From UBA7328 sp002471345 (GTDB lineage: Bacteria; Bacteroidota; Bacteroidia; Chitinophagales; Saprospiraceae), in assembly GCA_964011275.1 (NCBI GenBank), contig CAXGOB010000024.1:1-57547 (forward strand): DNA of 57,547 bases, read 5' to 3'. Below the pieces are notes generated by a model. That model was not told the origin of the DNA. It saw only the letters and a program-made list of their open reading frames with translations, and made no database searches. Shown here one piece after another: positions 54,715 to 57,547 of the stretch; position 1 is the first letter of the stretch; every line of letters starts with the position of its first letter. The position numbers and the translations under genes are program-made.

Positions 54715-55335
54715 TTAATAATTAAACATTTCAATATCCTTTCGGTAGAGGGTTTTTAGTCTTTGTGTTTGAGATTCATTTATCTCCCTTAAGTGGTCAT
54801 AGTGAAAATTGAGGCTCGAAATATCTACATGAAAATCATCATTTAATATATTTACCAGCTCCTGAATATCATTTTCAATGCAATAGCAGTTTACTTTAAG
54901 TTCTTCACTTTTGATCATTTCATGCTGAGGTCTAAAATGATTAAGATCTATTCCTTTATTTCCTAAAAAGAATTTAACAAAATGCGGATCCGCATAGCTT
55001 TTATTATTAACTACTTCTTCAACAAGGTCTATAAATTGATCAAGTTCAGGATAAAGAACCTTAGCATTCTTAAAAAAAGAATAAGTACTCAAAATTTTGC
55101 TAATCGGATTCCTGATTGTAGAAAAGATAAACGTGTTTTCTACTTTTATTTCATTATAGCTTTGAATCTCCTCCATACTAAAATGTTGCACTACACGATG
55201 AAAATTCTTTTTTTTAGCCAAAGTGCACTGCCCGAATTTGTTGAGCTGTCTTGTGATATATCTTCCAGCAGTCTTAGGAATATGAATAAAAATAATATCC
55301 CTGTTAGAGTTCTTTAAATTTCTATAATATGGCAA
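54715..55335 (-). CDS. Sulfotransferase family 2-like protein
   Basis: 206 residues. IIFIHIPKTAGRYITRQL is the PAPS 5'-phosphosulfate loop in the IPKTAG form seen in heparan/chondroitin-type sulfotransferases, and STIRNPISKILSTYSFF is the 3'-phosphate segment with Arg and Ser. FRPQHEM is a common later motif. It lacks the N-terminal membrane anchor of animal enzymes. It is the first gene of a minus-strand pair with the GT31-like enzyme. The function is presumably sulfation of the sugar added by neighbouring transferases (inference). It is distinct from the sulfotransferase at 40548. Confidence 0.75.
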   Translation of the reverse strand: MPYYRNLKNSNRDIIFIHIPKTAGRYITRQLNKFGQCTLAKKKNFHRVVQHFSMEEIQSYNEIKVENTFIFSTIRNPISKILSTYSFFKNAKVLYPELDQFIDLVEEVVNNKSYADPHFVKFFLGNKGIDLNHFRPQHEMIKSEELKVNCYCIENDIQELVNILNDDFHVDISSLNFHYDHLREINESQTQRLKTLYRKDIEMFNY

Positions 55336-55508
55336 AATCTAGAACAAATATTAAGATTCAATTTATTTCGAAAGATACCAATTATTAGAATATTTCAAGT
55401 CAGGTTTAATGGTAAGTTCTGGTACTTTTGATATTTTAAAGCAGGCTATTATATCTTTTGAAGAATTAATATAGTACAGGTGATTCGTTCACATGAAAAT
55501 TCAGAAAA

Positions 55509-57395
55509 GTGACTGTCCAAAAACATCAAAGATTGCATATTTTATTATGGGGCATTAATGAGTCTCTTGATTTGATGAAGGAACTTTGTGTTTATGCAGT
55601 TAAAACAGCAGAGACATTTGGGCTTAAAGTAGACTTTATAGGATTGGGACATAAATTCAAAGCACACATACAAAGAGTACAAATTGCCATTGATTTTTTA
55701 AAAAGGCTAGAACCGTCAGAAATAGTTATACTTATGGACGGTAGTGACACATTATTCACTGATTATGAAGATCAAATTTTTCAAAAATTTATTGAATTAG
55801 ATTCTCGAATTCTCATCTCAGCCGAAATAAATTTTACACATCAATACTTCCAATTTAAAGATAGGTTTGACCAAATTGACTCTCCTTATAGATATGTTAA
55901 TGCTGGGACCATGATGGGCTATGCAGGAGACCTTCTGAATATGTGGTTAGAAATGGAAGAAATAGCTAAAACTTACCCAGATGCAAATGACCAAGGCCTC
56001 TTGGGCATATGGTGCTATAACTATCTTTCTCATCCTGACAAAGTAAAATTGGACTCATCTTGTAAAGTGTTTTGGGTTTCTGCCTCTGAACATCGAAGAG
56101 TAATGGAATTAGCAAATTCAAAAACAACGATATATAACCCAATTACGAAATCTAAACCTGCCATATTTCATATCACTGGGAATAAAGACCCAATGATTAG
56201 GAAAATATATTTGACATTATTCTCTAGCATAATGGAGATATCCAACAGAGAGTCATTTAGAATCGTCATTATCTCTCCTTTGAACAGGAATGAAAACTAT
56301 TTTTTATGGAAACCAAAAGACGATGTAAAAAGAGATAAAAATAGACCCATTTGGTATCACGATGATCATCCAAATATTATTTCCTTCTTCTATGGTATTT
56401 CAGATGATGAAGAGCCTCACATTATTCGGACCAATGACTTTTATGAAGCAGTACTCAAAATCAAATCAAAATATTTTAGTGACTACATTATTCATGTGCC
56501 CGAAGGGCGGATATTTCATTATAATGATTTATATGATACTGTTAAATCAAGATACAATGAAGCGGAAATTCAAAAAATGGATGGTAGTGATTTTGCCACT
56601 TCTGAAAGTTTCATCATTTACAAGAACAAATATTATGATTTTAATGAATTGACCAGAGTAGAAGATCAAGAATTGGATCTCATTTCAAATTTTACAAAAA
56701 AAAGAAAGTCCTATGAGGAAAACGAACTTCTCAGAGAATATAAAATCAATAAGCCAGAATATCCTTTCGACGTAATTTCTCTAGGAGGGTGGTGCGGTCC
56801 AGCTATAGTATGTAGAGACTTAAAAATTAGATCTACAGCTTATCCCTTCTGTATGCTTCATTCCTCTGTAGACAGTCTCCATGAAGTAGTTAATGAGAAT
56901 TTTGAGATGTTTTATAAAGATCGGGAATATACTGTAATGCCTCATCATGACATGAGTGACCCTATTCAGAAAGATAAAATGGACGAAAGGCTTGAAAAAT
57001 TTATAGAAAGACTGAAAAATGCCAAACCTATCCTATTTGTTAGGGCTATGATCCATCCTGATTACAACTATGAAATACAACAAATGCAAATTCTTGCAGA
57101 ACAAATAAATAGAAAATATGATCGAAATGACAAATATGTATTAGCTCTACATGATCAAAATCTCAAAACTACAAAATTAAAAATGCTTAGTTCTAAAATC
57201 ATGCTCTGTGCGGTAGAAGGTTCATCAGGCTGGAGAGTGCCCAATCGTGGAGAAATGTTTGACAGTTATAGAAGATTAATCTGTTATGCCATTGATAATG
57301 ACAATTGGTTGTATGACATACCTCATGTGAAATCTCATACTATTATTGAACATAAGTCCTACCCAATACACAAAGATTTATTTGATACAAATTAA
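55509..57395 (+). CDS. PLOD-like glycosyltransferase fused to DUF1796 putative cysteine peptidase domain
   Basis: 628 residues. 1-245 is a PLOD-like GT-A domain: VILMDGSDTLF (Asp77, Asp80), SAEINFTHQYF, YRYVNAGTMMGYAG, DQGLLGIW and AIFHITGNKDP. A middle region (about 246-415) shows no motif I can name. 418-628 is a DUF1796-type domain: DVISLGGWCGPAIVC with Cys429, RSTAYPF, then VLALHD and GSSGWRVP; this family is predicted to be papain-like. A transferase and a predicted peptidase or acyl-type enzyme in one chain suggest action on the same peptide. The GTG at 55509 is the only early start in frame; a nearby ATG at 55493 is in another frame. Confidence 0.75.
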   Translation: MTVQKHQRLHILLWGINESLDLMKELCVYAVKTAETFGLKVDFIGLGHKFKAHIQRVQIAIDFLKRLEPSEIVILMDGSDTLFTDYEDQIFQKFIELDSRILISAEINFTHQYFQFKDRFDQIDSPYRYVNAGTMMGYAGDLLNMWLEMEEIAKTYPDANDQGLLGIWCYNYLSHPDKVKLDSSCKVFWVSASEHRRVMELANSKTTIYNPITKSKPAIFHITGNKDPMIRKIYLTLFSSIMEISNRESFRIVIISPLNRNENYFLWKPKDDVKRDKNRPIWYHDDHPNIISFFYGISDDEEPHIIRTNDFYEAVLKIKSKYFSDYIIHVPEGRIFHYNDLYDTVKSRYNEAEIQKMDGSDFATSESFIIYKNKYYDFNELTRVEDQELDLISNFTKKRKSYEENELLREYKINKPEYPFDVISLGGWCGPAIVCRDLKIRSTAYPFCMLHSSVDSLHEVVNENFEMFYKDREYTVMPHHDMSDPIQKDKMDERLEKFIERLKNAKPILFVRAMIHPDYNYEIQQMQILAEQINRKYDRNDKYVLALHDQNLKTTKLKMLSSKIMLCAVEGSSGWRVPNRGEMFDSYRRLICYAIDNDNWLYDIPHVKSHTIIEHKSYPIHKDLFDTN

Positions 57396-57443
57396 AAGAA
57401 TCTTTAACTCGTTAAGTTAATAAAAATATACTCAAATTTCTAC

Positions 57444-57547
57444 TTAAGGAGGTGGAGCTGTTGGCGCCGATGTTGGCGCCGATGTTGGAGCCAATGTTGG
57501 AGCCAATGTCAAAAAATCACATGAAGTTGGAGCCATTGTAGGTGATG
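57444..57547 (-). CDS. C-terminus of a minus-strand gene with Ala-Pro-Thr repeats, candidate glycopeptide precursor
   Basis: The minus strand is open from the window edge to a TAA at 57444-57446. It encodes 33 residues: a partial SPTMAPTSCDF, then LAPT, LAPT, SAPT, SAPT and a final APPP. Pro-Ala-Thr repeats are typical acceptors for prolyl hydroxylation and O-glycosylation, the chemistry encoded in the preceding 17 kb. It converges on the PLOD/DUF1796 gene 48 bases away. The plus strand reads GADVGANV repeats over the same bases but has no start codon between its stop (57445-57447) and the window end, so the minus reading is preferred. Only the tail is visible; the N-terminal part lies beyond 57547. 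Confidence 0.5.
   Translation of the reverse strand, partial: SPTMAPTSCDFLTLAPTLAPTSAPTSAPTAPPP
57460..57507 (-). repeat. Four tandem 12-bp repeats
   Basis: Two copies of GTTGGCGCCGAT followed by two of GTTGGAGCCAAT on the plus strand, with a partial fifth copy (GTTGGAGCCATT) from about 57523. On the minus strand each unit encodes four residues ending in the Ala-Pro-Thr motif. The GGCGCC cores stand out as GC-rich against the AT-rich surroundings. Confidence 0.85.

Noticed and set aside
57448..57547. Plus-strand reading of GADVGANV repeats after AAGGAGGT, which looks like a strong ribosome-binding site
   Set aside because: That frame has no ATG, GTG or TTG between its stop at 57445-57447 and the window end, and the TTG frame nearest the AAGGAGGT stops after a few residues. 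The minus-strand reading ends properly in PPP-TAA.

Overview
The window is AT-rich DNA from a member of the Bacteroidota, probably a marine or environmental Cytophagia/Saprospiria-type lineage (inference). The pointers are a secreted protein with a type IX secretion (T9SS) sorting tail, a long array of MacB/FtsX-type permeases next to an NtrC-type two-component system, a Bacteroidota-style RluA pseudouridine synthase with a coiled-coil N-terminus, and a beta-solenoid protein with an endosialidase-chaperone-like tail. There is no phage, plasmid, IS or CRISPR signature.

Layout. (1) 1-4500, + strand: a peptide-modification cluster. It has the 3' part of a sedolisin-type protease, a 168-residue protein with eight 14-residue Cys/Thr/His repeats and a Cys-rich tail, then three genes joined by 4-base ATGA overlaps: an APH-fold kinase, a HopA1-family protein and a LanC-type zinc cyclase. 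This kinase + HopA1 + cyclase set is the logic of class V lanthipeptide / thioamitide dehydration and thioether formation; the repeat protein is the obvious candidate substrate. (2) 4497-7887: a PycTM-like membrane protein, an RluA pseudouridine synthase and a beta-solenoid protein. (3) 8540-10636: a secreted thrombospondin-type-3/GEVED protein with a T9SS tail. (4) 10774-11640: about 1 kb of decayed genes, including a MarR regulator remnant. (5) 11708-16494, - strand: lipid/xenobiotic oxidation genes (flavin monooxygenase, LCAD-like acyl-CoA dehydrogenase, SDR, nitronate monooxygenase) with one clear terminator. (6) 16758-34648, - strand: an export operon reading adaptor, two ABC ATPases, six large FtsX permeases and one small protein. 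Two of the permeases are each cut by a single in-frame stop. A divergent NtrC-type regulator and its kinase follow (35036-37788). (7) 37921-40040: small housekeeping-type genes and tRNA-Ser(GGA).

(8) 40548-57547: a eukaryote-like hydroxylation, glycosylation and sulfation island. It has a tandem prolyl-4-hydroxylase-like protein and a second 2OG-oxygenase-like protein; a 1516-residue protein with five glycosyltransferase (GT) modules (HPAT-like, O-fucosyltransferase-like, two GT60/Skp1-GnT-like, one GT92/GT2-like); a 940-residue protein with two collagen-type (PLOD-like) GT modules, a GT6 module and an embedded PqqD-like RiPP recognition domain; a GDP-mannose 3,5-epimerase; a GT77-like enzyme with a ubiquitin-like N-terminus; a GT31-like enzyme; two sulfotransferases; a separate fucosyltransferase-like protein; and a PLOD-like GT fused to a DUF1796 papain-like domain. 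At the right edge a minus-strand reading frame ends in Ala-Pro-Thr repeats, a plausible substrate for proline hydroxylation and O-glycosylation.

The two most interesting systems are the multi-core lanthipeptide-like cluster on the left and the hydroxyproline-glycopeptide-like cluster on the right. In the right cluster the PqqD-like domain suggests that the glycosyltransferases act on a leader-bearing ribosomal peptide. All functional calls come from reading motifs in the translated sequence; no database search was run.
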